Assembly: GCA_024277255.1 (NCBI GenBank)
Contig: JAJRVQ010000103.1
Location: forward strand, 1 to 51,147
Origin: Acidobacteriota bacterium
GTDB taxonomy: Bacteria > Acidobacteriota > Thermoanaerobaculia > Multivoradales > SZUA-115
Reading direction: 5' to 3'
DNA: 51,147 nt
Position numbers and translations under genes: made by a program. Positions 26,310 to 35,269 of this stretch are shown here, in pieces; position 1 is the stretch's first letter, and every line of letters starts with the position of its first letter. The notes under the pieces were generated by a model. The model saw nothing but the letters and a program-made list of their open reading frames with translations, did no database searches and was not told the DNA's origin.

Positions 26310-27064
26310 GCGTGGAGCTGCGTTTCGCGAATGTAGGGCGCCGCTTCGGTGGCCATGTCGCGCTTCAGGAGCTTGAGCTCAACTGCCCGCCGGGGACTTT
26401 GACCTGTCTCGTCGGGCCCAACGGCGCCGGCAAGTCCACCGCGTTAGCCCTGGCGGCGGGTCTATTGGCGCCGACGACGGGAGCGGTCCTCTTGGCGGGC
26501 AACCCGGTGCGTCTCGAACTGCCACCGCCCTCGACCGGATACTTGCCCCAGCGGAGTGCGTTTCACCCGTCGTTCACCGTTGGTGAAATCATAGAGTTCA
26601 CCCTTGCCGCGCGTGCCGCCAGCGAAGAAGAGCGCCGCCGCACTCTTGAGGTCACCGGTCTGGGCGAGGTCTTGAGCCGTTATGTCGGCGAGCTTTCCGG
26701 CGGCTGGGTGCGGCGGCTCGGTCTGCTGTCGGCTCTATTGGGATCTCCCGCTCTCCTGCTTTTGGATGAGCCCTTCGTCGGGTTGGACCCGGAAACCCAC
26801 GACCGCCTGCTCAGTCACCTCCAAGAACGACTCGAATCCGGCGCCACACTCATCATGGCCAGCCATGACTTCGAGGTTCTCGACCTGTTCGAGCCCAACG
26901 TAGCGGTGCTCGAAGAAGGGCGGCTACGTCTCACCGCGAGCCTATCCGCCAAGAATGGCTCCGAGAACACCGGTCAAACAGGCAGCTGTCTAACCTCCAC
27001 GCGCTCCGTCTACCGGCAAGCTCTGGGAGCGGTGCCGATCGGCGTTCGAGGAGAATCCAGCTAA
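26306..27064 (+). CDS. nosF: NosF ABC transporter ATP-binding protein
   Basis: 252 residues, GTG start overlapping the nosD stop. Walker A GPNGAGKST, signature LSGGW (a variant of LSGGQ), Walker B LLLLDEPF and the switch histidine in MASHDFEV. Family role: energises NosY to deliver a sulfur species or other factor required for the CuZ centre. The C-terminal 40 residues after RLTASL are not conserved in appearance. Confidence 0.9.
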   Translation: MSVELRFANVGRRFGGHVALQELELNCPPGTLTCLVGPNGAGKSTALALAAGLLAPTTGAVLLAGNPVRLELPPPSTGYLPQRSAFHPSFTVGEIIEFTLAARAASEEERRRTLEVTGLGEVLSRYVGELSGGWVRRLGLLSALLGSPALLLLDEPFVGLDPETHDRLLSHLQERLESGATLIMASHDFEVLDLFEPNVAVLEEGRLRLTASLSAKNGSENTGQTGSCLTSTRSVYRQALGAVPIGVRGESS

Positions 27065-27999
27065 TGGTGGCGATCGGCAAAGTGCTTCTCGTGGCGCGCC
27101 GAGAGATCCAATTGCTCAGCCGTAGCCGGGCGACACTGGGCGCCGCCGTGTTGCTTGGCGCGGTGGCCTGGTTGCCGGTGATCCTCCTGCCGCTGCACCG
27201 GGGCTCTTTGGGGATTGCCTCGTTCACCGAGGTGTTGCCTCTTCAGATCGCCCTGGAGGCTGTCATCCTGGCGCTCCTGGCCCTCCTGGCGGGGGCCGAG
27301 CTGTTTGCCGGCGAACTCGAGGACGGCTCGCTGGCTCCGATCTTGACCCTGCCGATCTCCCGCCGAGCCTGCTTTGCCGGCAAGTGCCTGGGCCGTGCAA
27401 CGACTCTCGGAGCCGTCTATTTCGCCGCCTTCGCCAGCGCTGGCCTGGCGGTCGTGATGACTCAAGGCGACACTGGCTGGAAGGGGTGGGCGGCGGTGGG
27501 CGGCGCCGGTCTTCTCATCTCGTTGTCGGCCGGGGCCATCGGCGCGGTCTTGGGATGCGCGGGTAGAGGTCGGGTCAGGGCATTTGGCGCGGCACTGGTC
27601 ACTTGGATCGTGCTCGTTTTCGCTCTCGACGCTCTATTGCTCACCCTTGTGGTCGCACTAGCACCGCCGCCCCCCGTCTCGATCGGCGAGCACGGGCATA
27701 GCGAGATCGCCACTCCCCGCACCGCAACACCGATCCACGACCCCCACGCCCACGAGGTCGAGGCGGAGGGGCCGCCTTCCGGCTCTCTCTCCGGACAACT
27801 CATGGCCTTGAGCCCGGTCAGTCTCTTTCGCTTGACCTGCTTAGCGGCGAGCCCGGAGCTGAGACCCCGGCTAGCCCTGGCCATTCCTGGCGGGACGGGC
27901 GCTGGCCTGTGGACCACGGTTATCGCCGGTTGGCTGATCTGGCTGCTGGCACCCCTTGCGGTAGGGTTTCGCCGATTCCTCCGCGTCAACCTGAGCTAG
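27064..27999 (+). CDS. nosY: NosY ABC transporter permease
   Basis: 311 residues, ATG in a TAATG overlap with nosF. An ABC-2 type permease with six hydrophobic segments. The motif GAELFAGELEDGSLAPILTLPISR is the typical GxxxxxxExxxGTLxxLLs region of this family. A histidine-rich extracytoplasmic loop (HGHSEIA... HDPHAHE) between helices 4 and 5 might bind copper, which is inference. It is the last gene of the nos operon; no nosL or nosR was found in the window. Confidence 0.88.
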   Translation: MVAIGKVLLVARREIQLLSRSRATLGAAVLLGAVAWLPVILLPLHRGSLGIASFTEVLPLQIALEAVILALLALLAGAELFAGELEDGSLAPILTLPISRRACFAGKCLGRATTLGAVYFAAFASAGLAVVMTQGDTGWKGWAAVGGAGLLISLSAGAIGAVLGCAGRGRVRAFGAALVTWIVLVFALDALLLTLVVALAPPPPVSIGEHGHSEIATPRTATPIHDPHAHEVEAEGPPSGSLSGQLMALSPVSLFRLTCLAASPELRPRLALAIPGGTGAGLWTTVIAGWLIWLLAPLAVGFRRFLRVNLS

Positions 28000-28049
28000 T
28001 GCCACACACTTCGCTGCCCCTGCGGAGTTGCCACCACCGCCCCCGACCG

Positions 28050-28154
28050 CTGATCGCCGCCCAGGCAATCCACCAAGAGGCACAGCTGTGGACGACGGAC
28101 AAGGACTTCTCGCGCATCGCGAGCCACTGCGCGTTGAGGCTGTTCCGCTCCTAA
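28050..28154 (+). pseudogene. C-terminal relic of a PIN-domain (VapC-like) toxin
   Basis: A 34-residue frame reading LIAAQAIHQEAQLWTTDKDF then SRIASHCALRLF and a stop. This matches the end of VapC-type PIN nucleases, where LWTTDKDF holds the last acidic active-site residues. The rest of the gene is missing and no antitoxin is present. It sits between nosY and the first cmr operon. Confidence 0.6.
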
Positions 28155-28221
28155 GATCATCGGCCCAATTTGGCGCTGGTCACTGCGCAGGGCAAGAGAT
28201 TCAAAATTTCTGCCCTTTCGA

Positions 28222-28248
28222 CTCAACCCTTGGCGAGAACTTGGGTTC
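28222..28248 (+). promoter_or_regulatory. Shared ECF-type promoter element, copy 3 (first cmr operon)
   Basis: CTCAACCC at 28222-28229, 13 bases, GGGTTC at 28243-28248, then TTG. An AT-rich stretch (CAAAATTTC) precedes it. It lies 88 bases before the cmr1 start and is the only promoter-like element seen for the six-gene operon. Confidence 0.78.
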
Positions 28249-28262
28249 TTGTAGGTGAACGC

Positions 28263-28314
28263 CAGCACTGGCCGCTACCTAGCGGTAGCCCGACTGCCTG
28301 GGTGACCAGTGCTG
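28263..28314 (+). promoter_or_regulatory. Structured 5' leader hairpin of the first cmr operon
   Basis: CAGCACTGG (28263-28271) pairs with CCAGTGCTG (28306-28314), and an inner CCGCTA/TAGCGG-like stem can form in between. It falls between the promoter element and the cmr1 ribosome binding site. It could be an operator, an RNA stability element or simply chance structure; no riboswitch class is recognisable. Confidence 0.45.
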
Positions 28315-28335
28315 CACTGAACCCAGGAGATACCC

Positions 28336-29391
28336 ATGCCCCGACCCACCCTAGCCCCGCCATCCACGGACCAGTTGGCCACGGTCAGGAAGCTGGCTCG
28401 CCAACCAGTGCCGGTCTGGAGGGCCGAACTCCAGTTGAAGACGATCACGCCCGTTGTCGGAGGTGGGGTCAAGAGCAGTGTCCCGGACAAGATCGACTTC
28501 GTACGCGCACCGACCATCAAGGGGCAGTTACGCCACTGGTGGCGCATGCTCTACAGCCAGCACGGAGAATCTACCGATGACCTCTTCCGCCGCGAGGCTG
28601 AGCTTTGGGGAGGCGTAGCCGTGCCGGACGCAGACAGCAGCAAGGACGACCGTAACCTCCGCAGCCTAGTACGCATCACCACCGAAGTGAAACCCAGTGA
28701 AGCCAGTTCGCCGCGCGATGTCGATCAGCTGAACAGTGGCTACCGCTACGCTCTATTCGGGCAAACGATGAGTGAGGGCGAAGCAGGGAAGATCAGACCC
28801 GAATTGCGATTTCGTCTAACGATTACCGCCATCGACTCGCAGCGCAATTCAGAAGTCCTCAGTTCACTCTGGGCATGGCTCCTCTTCAGCGGCATTGGCT
28901 CTCGAACCCACCGTGGCTTCGGAACTCTCCAACTTCGCGACCAGGTCCGGTTCGACGCGGCTTCCGCCAGCCTCCAGAAGTTCTGGAAAGATCTCCTTCC
29001 CTCCACCCAGGTGATCGATCCCATCCCCGCCCTAGCGAACAACAAAGTTCACGCGACCAACCCCGCCTGGCCACCCAGCCTTGCCATCGGTCCGCAACAA
29101 GGCCTGATCGACAAACAGCACAGGTACTTGATCCAGAAACTAGCTGGATTCCGGAAGGCAAAGGCCTTTCCTCGTAGCGAACGTGCGCAGCGCGGTTCGC
29201 CGATCCGTTTCCGCCTTTGGACGGTTCAATCACCTCGACGAAACAGCTTACCTACCGCCAAGTCGGTCGTCCTCGCCATGCGCAATGTTGCAGGCGTGGG
29301 CGAGGGAGAGAGATTCCTGAACTGGCTCGTCAAGACAGAGGAGTTCAACAAGATCGATCTCAACGACATGGGAGTAAACAACCATGACTAG
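28336..29391 (+). CDS. cmr1: Type III-B RAMP protein Cmr1 (module 1)
   Basis: 351 residues. A Cas7-family RAMP with the Cmr1 signatures LKTITPVVGGG, RAPTIKGQLRHWWR near the N-terminus and the glycine-rich GIGSRTHRGFGTL around residue 195. Cmr1 caps the Cmr complex at the 3' end of the crRNA and helps hold the target RNA. First gene of a six-gene operon in which all junctions overlap or touch; it overlaps cas10 by eight bases. Confidence 0.92.
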   Translation: MPRPTLAPPSTDQLATVRKLARQPVPVWRAELQLKTITPVVGGGVKSSVPDKIDFVRAPTIKGQLRHWWRMLYSQHGESTDDLFRREAELWGGVAVPDADSSKDDRNLRSLVRITTEVKPSEASSPRDVDQLNSGYRYALFGQTMSEGEAGKIRPELRFRLTITAIDSQRNSEVLSSLWAWLLFSGIGSRTHRGFGTLQLRDQVRFDAASASLQKFWKDLLPSTQVIDPIPALANNKVHATNPAWPPSLAIGPQQGLIDKQHRYLIQKLAGFRKAKAFPRSERAQRGSPIRFRLWTVQSPRRNSLPTAKSVVLAMRNVAGVGEGERFLNWLVKTEEFNKIDLNDMGVNNHD

Positions 29392-31480
29392 CTTCCTCAC
29401 AGCCCTCTCCATCGGCCCCGTCGGCGGCTTCATCGGCGGCGGGCGGCGTAGCCGCGATCTGTGGTGGGGATCGACCTGGGTTTCCGAGTGCACCGCCGAG
29501 GTGGCCCGTTGGCTGGAAGAGGAGGTCAAGAAAGACAGCCTGACGATCAACTTCCTCCTTCCGACCTCCCAACGGCTCAAAGATATCCGCAGTAGATCCA
29601 AGATCGAAGACTCCACCTACGCCGGCCGGGTGAGCAACAAGATCTTGGCGACCATCGAGGCTCCTTCGTCCAGCGCGATCAGCGAGTTGATGCAAGGGGC
29701 GGAAGGTGCAGCACGCAGCTGGCTCAAGGGGACCATTGCGGAGTGTTATCAGAAGGCCAAGAACGATCCAAGAGTTGGCCGAGCGCTGCGCAACCTCCGC
29801 CTCAAGTCGGATGGAGATGATGTGGACAACCACACCCTCTTTCATCGCCTGGTGGCCCATCAGGCGAGCTTTGAGGCCCAATCCGAAGCCATCCTCCGCG
29901 GCGACTTCCTGGAGTTCAATGCCGCCTGGACTCCCGAGCAGGAGACCTTCTCAGAGTCTGTCAAACGCGTCTGGCAGCTGCTCGGCGGCCGCAAGGCGGC
30001 CCGCCTCTTTGTCGAACCCAGCTGGAGCCAAGACGGCCGGCGCAAGAGCGATCTCGACCCGGGGCGCGACTCGGTGCTCCATTCCGCCAGCCCGAAGGAT
30101 CGGGAGTTCCGGGACGACCTAGCACAGCACCGCGCCTTCGCTCGCCGAGTGCTCGGCATCGGCCCCGACGAACACCTCGACGCCCTCGGCTTCGCCCGCC
30201 GCATTGCCCTGTTCGGCTCCAAAGAACCCGAACTCTCCCGCCTCCCCTTCCCACCCATCGCCCGTGTCGCCCTCGACCCCTGGTTGCGGCGGGCGAATGC
30301 CGATCCAAGCTGCAAGCAGGCTCTCGTCGAGATCATCGCGATTCTCGGCCAGTCCACAGATAACGAACTCTTCTTCACCTGGTGCTCCCCAGCCCGTGAC
30401 CCGGATCGCAAGTATGAAAAGGATTCTTCCGAATCCATCTTCCCCTTCGACGCCGCCTTCCTGATCGAAAACGGCCTCGGCACCTACCGGCGGGAGCTGG
30501 AGCGCTACCTGGAGCGACTGCCCAAAGCGAGTAAGAAGCTGGTCAACGACTCCATCAAGACCTTGGGCAAGCTCCAACCCCAGGTCGATATCCTCTATCG
30601 CCGCCTCGGCCTCCCCTCGCCCTACTACGCCCTGTTGGCGATGGACGGCGACGGCGTGGGTTCGGCGTTGGCCAAGGCGAACGGCAATGAGCAGCTGCGC
30701 AACTGGTCCTCAACGCTCGATGGCTTCGCCGACGAGGTGGAGAAGATCGTCCGCACGAACCACGGCTGCGCCTTCTACGTCGGCGGCGATGACTCCCTGG
30801 CCTACCTGCCGCTCGACAAGGCTCTGGCGACGGTGAAGAAGCTGTCGGAGCACTTCGCAAAGCGGATGAAGGGGGCCGGCCTTCCAGCCAGCCTCTCGGG
30901 CGGCCTGGTGATCGCCCACGCCAAGAGCGACCTGCGCCGGGTGCGCAAGGCGGCGGAGGAGGCGCTGGCCGACGCCAAGGCGGCGCGGCGCCGCGCCGGA
31001 AGCACGGAGGGCTGGCTTCAGATCTCCGAGCTACCGCGCAGCGGGCCACCCCGCACCTGTTGCGGCCCGATCGCCGAGCTGAGCCAACGGTTCTACACCT
31101 GGAGCCAGGGCTTCGCCAAGAACCGCCTGTCGCTGCGCACCAGTGGCTTGCTGCGCGAGTGGGCGCTGCGTTTCGATCCTCCAGACGAGCGCAACGCAGG
31201 CGAGAACACTGCCGGCGACGACACTGCCGGCAACAGCCCAGGGGCCGACCCCGCCCTGGAGATCGCCAAGAGCCGCATCCGCTTGCAGCGCCGGCGCTCC
31301 ACCAAGTCGCCGGCGGACGGCGAAGGCGAAGACAAACTTACCCGGCAGATCGACGACCGGATCGAAGTCATCGAGAGCTGGCAAGACAGCCACCGGCTCG
31401 CCGATGAGCTGCGCATCGCCGCCCGCTTTCACCGCGCCGGCCGGGGTCTGCCGGCAACCGACCAGGAGGTACGGTCATGA
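29384..31480 (+). CDS. cmr2: Cas10/Cmr2 with intact GGDD cyclase motif, no HD domain (module 1)
   Basis: 698 residues. Starts directly with the Cmr2-type Palm segment SIGPVGGFIGGGRRSRDLWWG; there is no N-terminal HD nuclease domain, so target-activated DNA cleavage is not expected. The Palm motif YALLAMDGDGVG is followed by VGGDDSLAYL, the GGDD at residues 467-470, which in active enzymes makes cyclic oligoadenylates from ATP when target RNA is bound. The central region is helical and I see no CxxC zinc pair. This is the expected source of second messenger for the CHAT-SAVED and CARF-HEPN proteins. ATG with GGGAG upstream. Confidence 0.93.
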   Translation: MTSFLTALSIGPVGGFIGGGRRSRDLWWGSTWVSECTAEVARWLEEEVKKDSLTINFLLPTSQRLKDIRSRSKIEDSTYAGRVSNKILATIEAPSSSAISELMQGAEGAARSWLKGTIAECYQKAKNDPRVGRALRNLRLKSDGDDVDNHTLFHRLVAHQASFEAQSEAILRGDFLEFNAAWTPEQETFSESVKRVWQLLGGRKAARLFVEPSWSQDGRRKSDLDPGRDSVLHSASPKDREFRDDLAQHRAFARRVLGIGPDEHLDALGFARRIALFGSKEPELSRLPFPPIARVALDPWLRRANADPSCKQALVEIIAILGQSTDNELFFTWCSPARDPDRKYEKDSSESIFPFDAAFLIENGLGTYRRELERYLERLPKASKKLVNDSIKTLGKLQPQVDILYRRLGLPSPYYALLAMDGDGVGSALAKANGNEQLRNWSSTLDGFADEVEKIVRTNHGCAFYVGGDDSLAYLPLDKALATVKKLSEHFAKRMKGAGLPASLSGGLVIAHAKSDLRRVRKAAEEALADAKAARRRAGSTEGWLQISELPRSGPPRTCCGPIAELSQRFYTWSQGFAKNRLSLRTSGLLREWALRFDPPDERNAGENTAGDDTAGNSPGADPALEIAKSRIRLQRRRSTKSPADGEGEDKLTRQIDDRIEVIESWQDSHRLADELRIAARFHRAGRGLPATDQEVRS

Positions 31481-32706
31481 CCGCCCCAACCCCAGCCTGG
31501 CAAACCCTCCTCCTCGATCCGCGCGACCCCCTCGTCTTCGGCGATGGCGGACGCATCCAGCCGGTGGTGCCGCGGTCGATCCACCAATTGCCACCGCAAG
31601 CCACCGCCGCCGGGCTGGTACGCACCCGTCTCGGCGAGGGCTACGGCTTCTCCTCGAAGGTCGCCAGCCAGCTGCTAGAAGTCAAGATCCGCGGCCCCTG
31701 GCTGGCCGAAGCCAAGGAGGATGGCTCCCTCGATCTGTGGACCGCCGCGCCGGCCGATGTAGCAGTCTCCGGCGATGAGCTGGTCCCCGCTGAACGCATC
31801 AGCTGTCACAGTCAAGAGGGTGTCACCCTGCCGGAGGGTTGCCCGGCGGCGATCCACTTTCTCACCCCGCCCGCCAAGGTCAACGGGGTCAAGACCCGCC
31901 CGCTCAACTTCCCCTTCTGGCCACTGGAATCGGTGATCGAGTGGGGATTGGGAACCGATCCAAATCGGCTGCCCCAGCGAGACCAGATTCTCGCCATGCA
32001 AGAGCGTTCGCCCAAAGACAACCTCCCCCCCATCGTCGCCGAGCACCGCATCCACGTCGCCATCGACCCCGAATCGGGCACCGCCCTGGCCGAAGCGCTC
32101 TTCAACTCCGGCGGCCAGCGCTACGCCGAGGGGTTCCGCGTGGTGATCGAGGTGGACGACTCCGCCGCCGACCTTGCCAACGCTCAACCGCCGGCGGACA
32201 AGGCGCTGCGGGTTCTCGGGGGCGAGGGGCGGCTGGTGCGCTGCCAGGCGCGGCCGGGGCCGACTTTCCCCAGTTTCGACGCCTATCGCCCGAGGATCGA
32301 GAAGCGCATCCGCCAGATCGCCGGCAGCGGCAAGGAACTTTACCTGCGCCTCCAGCTCCTCACCCCCGGCGCCTTTGGCGGTTGGCTCCCGCCGGACCAA
32401 CCACGCCTGCACCGAGAGAAGCTGGCCGCCCTCCGCCTGCCCCGCTTCCAGGCCGTCAGCGGCTGGAACCTGCAAGCGGGCGGACCGCGCAAGATCCGCC
32501 GGCTGGTGCCCCCGGGATCGGTCTACCTCTACGGCCCCTACGACAGCCACGCGGAGCTGCTGGCCGCCTGCGAGCAGCTCTGGGGCCGCTCCTTGTGCGC
32601 CGGCCTCAACGGAGACCCCGACTCCTTCCTCGCCCCGCCGGCCCACGACGGCTACGGCCTGGTTCTACCCCTTCCTTCGACCTTACCCCTCGCGGAGGCC
32701 CCATGA
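31477..32706 (+). CDS. cmr3: Type III-B RAMP protein Cmr3 (module 1)
   Basis: 409 residues, ATGA overlap with cas10, AGGAGGT ribosome binding site. The N-terminus LLLDPRDPLVFGDGGRIQP is the Cmr3 (Cas5 family) signature. Later blocks IRGPWLAEA and TPGAFGGWLP are also typical. Cmr3 binds the 5' tag of the crRNA and contacts Cas10 at the base of the complex. Confidence 0.92.
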   Translation: MTAPTPAWQTLLLDPRDPLVFGDGGRIQPVVPRSIHQLPPQATAAGLVRTRLGEGYGFSSKVASQLLEVKIRGPWLAEAKEDGSLDLWTAAPADVAVSGDELVPAERISCHSQEGVTLPEGCPAAIHFLTPPAKVNGVKTRPLNFPFWPLESVIEWGLGTDPNRLPQRDQILAMQERSPKDNLPPIVAEHRIHVAIDPESGTALAEALFNSGGQRYAEGFRVVIEVDDSAADLANAQPPADKALRVLGGEGRLVRCQARPGPTFPSFDAYRPRIEKRIRQIAGSGKELYLRLQLLTPGAFGGWLPPDQPRLHREKLAALRLPRFQAVSGWNLQAGGPRKIRRLVPPGSVYLYGPYDSHAELLAACEQLWGRSLCAGLNGDPDSFLAPPAHDGYGLVLPLPSTLPLAEAP

Positions 32707-33683
32707 CGAACGTGCATCAGCTCTATTTTCTACACGCCATCTCACCCCTGCACATCGGAGTCGACGACTCGCTCGGCGCGGTGGATCTGCCCACCATGCG
32801 CGAAAGCCACACCCACTACCCGCTCGTCCCTGGCTCCTCAGTCAAAGGGGTGTTGCGATCCGAAGCGATAGCAGATCCCAAGAAGGCCTCCAGCCACCAG
32901 CTGGCCGCATTCGGCCCCGAATCAGACAAGGCCGGCGACTACCGCTCCGGCCTCGTCTTCACCGACGCCCTCCTGCTGGCCCTACCGGTGCGCAGCCTTT
33001 GTGGCACCTTCGCCTGGGTGAGCTGCCCGCAGGTGCTGCGCCGGTTCAACCGCGACCTGGCGGTGATCGCTCCGGGGCAGGAAGTCAAAATACCTTACCC
33101 CGCGACCGGTCGTGGCATGGTGGCGACGAACGAGGAGCAGGAAGCATCGAGCGCCCTGCTCATTCCCAAGAACGGGAACGAACCAGATCGCGTCTTCCTC
33201 GAAGAGTTCCTCCTGGAGGTAGATCGATGTTCCTCCGTTCGGGAGCTAGCCCGGCACCTCGCTGCCTGGATCTGGCCGCAAGACGACGAAGCCGCCGACC
33301 TCTTCCGCCGCCGCCTTCTCGTGGTCGACGACAACCTCTTCGGCTTCCTCACCCGCCTCGCCATGGAGGTGCGCTCGCGAGTACCGATCGATCGCAAGAC
33401 CGGCACCGCAGCAGCCACCGGCCCATGGACCGAAGAACACATGCCGGCCGAAACCCTCCTCTACGGCCTGGTGATGGGGCACAAGACGACCTACCTCGAA
33501 TACGCTGACCGCAAGGATGGAAGCTCCGCCAAGACGACGACAATACGCCAAGCCGACGACAACCTCGCCGTGGTGCAACAGTCTGCCGGCAACCGCCCCC
33601 TGCTGCGCTTCGGCGGCAACGGCACCATCGGCCTCGGCCGCGCCTTCTTCATCCTCACCCCATCTCTGCAAGGACCTAACTGA
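32703..33683 (+). CDS. cmr4: Type III-B backbone RAMP Cmr4 (module 1), target RNA nuclease subunit
   Basis: 326 residues from the ATG at 32703 in an ATGA overlap. ISPLHIGVDD then AVDLPTMRE: Asp28 is in the position of the Cmr4 catalytic aspartate that cuts target RNA at six-base intervals. YPLVPGSSVKGVLR is the RAMP glycine loop region, and SAGNRPLLRFGGNGTIGLGR is the C-terminal glycine-rich loop. Several copies form the helical backbone along the crRNA. Confidence 0.93.
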   Translation: MTNVHQLYFLHAISPLHIGVDDSLGAVDLPTMRESHTHYPLVPGSSVKGVLRSEAIADPKKASSHQLAAFGPESDKAGDYRSGLVFTDALLLALPVRSLCGTFAWVSCPQVLRRFNRDLAVIAPGQEVKIPYPATGRGMVATNEEQEASSALLIPKNGNEPDRVFLEEFLLEVDRCSSVRELARHLAAWIWPQDDEAADLFRRRLLVVDDNLFGFLTRLAMEVRSRVPIDRKTGTAAATGPWTEEHMPAETLLYGLVMGHKTTYLEYADRKDGSSAKTTTIRQADDNLAVVQQSAGNRPLLRFGGNGTIGLGRAFFILTPSLQGPN

Positions 33684-34069
33684 TGGAAACGCGCGAACGG
33701 CTGATCGTCAACACCGTCGCCACCTTCTTCGACAGTCAAGGGGAAGGCTTCGCCCAGCAAATCGACGCGCGGGCTCACGCCCTTCCGGCCATGGTGCGCC
33801 GCCACGGCCCGGCCAAGACCCTGCTCTTCCTCGCCTCGAAGGAGAAGAGCGACGCCGAGCTGGCCCACTGTTTGATCCAAGCCATGGGAGCGGCCTTAGG
33901 AGAAGACCGCACCAGCGAGCAGCCCACAAACTTCGGCGAGAGGTTGGCAAGAAGCACAGAACTGCCCCTCTACCTACTCGAATGGGAGGCGGCCACCGAG
34001 GCCGCCGGCTGGATCAAGATGCTCGTCGATGCTCGCCAAGGCGGGGACACCACTTCGGAGGCAACATAA
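33683..34069 (+). CDS. cmr5: Small subunit Cmr5 (module 1)
   Basis: 128 residues, all-helical, with AHALPAMVRRHGPAKTLLFL matching the Cmr5 helix that pairs with target RNA in the second filament. It starts at the stop of cmr4 and ends in a TAATG overlap with cmr6. Identity rests on size, helical pattern and position in the operon. Confidence 0.87.
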   Translation: METRERLIVNTVATFFDSQGEGFAQQIDARAHALPAMVRRHGPAKTLLFLASKEKSDAELAHCLIQAMGAALGEDRTSEQPTNFGERLARSTELPLYLLEWEAATEAAGWIKMLVDARQGGDTTSEAT

Positions 34070-35259
34070 TGATCATCCCTTTCACCGAGTGGGTGCGATC
34101 CTCCGGATCCGACGGCAGTGAAGCCGGCTGCCACGAACACCACCGCCCCACCCCGCTGCCCCAACACATCGGCCTCTGGCTCGACCGCTGTCTGGCCGAA
34201 GCCAAGCCCGGCAAGCCGGATAACTCGCCCACCTCCAACCAGGACGAGACCGAGAGCGAATGGGGAGCCCGCGATGCCCTCTATGCGACGGCGATCGAAG
34301 CCTTCGACAAGACATTCCTCGACACCTACCGCACCTTCTTCAAACGGTGGAAGGCGGCGCTGACCGCCCCCGATCCGCAAATCCACCGCCGCGACTTCAC
34401 CCTCACCACCACCAGCCGTCTCCTCCTCCATCCGGCCGCCAACGAATCGGTCACCGAAGGCTCACTCCTGCTCCACCACACCTACGGCGTCCCCTACATT
34501 CCCGGCTCGGCGCTCAAAGGAGCGGTGCGCTCGCGTCTGAAGCGGCTAGCGCTGGCCTGTTCCAACGGCACCGACAGCCAGCCACTGACCGACATCGTTC
34601 ACCAACTGCTCGGCTACCTCGACAACGACCGAGCCCAAGCCTCCGCCATCGACTTCCTCGACGCCCTGTGGATTCCCCCGGAAGGCTCATCGAAGGCAAG
34701 CCCACTCGCCCTCGATATCGTCAACGTCCACCATCCCGACTACTACACGAAGAAAGACTCTACCCGCCAACGGCCGACCGACCTCGACGACCCCACCGTC
34801 ATCCACCGGCTGACCGTGGCGCCGGAGAGCGAGTTTCTCTGCATCGTCGAGGCTCGCCAGCAAGAGGGCATTGAAGACTGGCTCGGCTGGCTCCTCGACG
34901 AGATCCTGGCCAAGGTCGGCGAAGAAGATGGGCTGGGAGCGGCAACTTCGGTGGGCTATGGGCGGTTCAGCCTGCCGAAGCCGGGAGCCAAGGAGGCAGC
35001 GGCCACGCCAGCCACCGCCGCAACTGATGATCTGCGAGAGGGCGAGTGGTTGGCCGGAGACGGCTGCTACAGACCCAACATTGAGCAACTCCAGGTCTCT
35101 TTTCCCAACGGCCAGAAGGCCTTTGCCAAGAACGAGGAGGCCAAGTTGTTACTCGAAACTCTCAGCGCCTCGGTCAGGAAGAAACTGAGAAAGGGTCAGA
35201 AGATCGAGGTTCAGATCGCTCCCTTGGAGACGAGCTGGAAGATCACCAAGGTCAGATAG
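34069..35259 (+). CDS. cmr6: Type III-B RAMP Cmr6 (module 1) with C-terminal extension
   Basis: 396 residues from ATG 34069. The RAMP motif GVPYIPGSALKGAVRSRL and the terminal glycine loop GLGAATSVGYGRF are clear. After about residue 305 an alanine/proline-rich linker leads to an extra 80-residue basic domain (GQKAFAKNEEAKLL, SVRKKLRKGQKIEVQI) not present in the short Cmr6 proteins I know. Cmr6 sits near the 3' end of the crRNA with Cmr1. Last gene of the first operon. Confidence 0.9.
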   Translation: MIIPFTEWVRSSGSDGSEAGCHEHHRPTPLPQHIGLWLDRCLAEAKPGKPDNSPTSNQDETESEWGARDALYATAIEAFDKTFLDTYRTFFKRWKAALTAPDPQIHRRDFTLTTTSRLLLHPAANESVTEGSLLLHHTYGVPYIPGSALKGAVRSRLKRLALACSNGTDSQPLTDIVHQLLGYLDNDRAQASAIDFLDALWIPPEGSSKASPLALDIVNVHHPDYYTKKDSTRQRPTDLDDPTVIHRLTVAPESEFLCIVEARQQEGIEDWLGWLLDEILAKVGEEDGLGAATSVGYGRFSLPKPGAKEAAATPATAATDDLREGEWLAGDGCYRPNIEQLQVSFPNGQKAFAKNEEAKLLLETLSASVRKKLRKGQKIEVQIAPLETSWKITKVR

Positions 35260-35269
35260 GTCCTGCACC

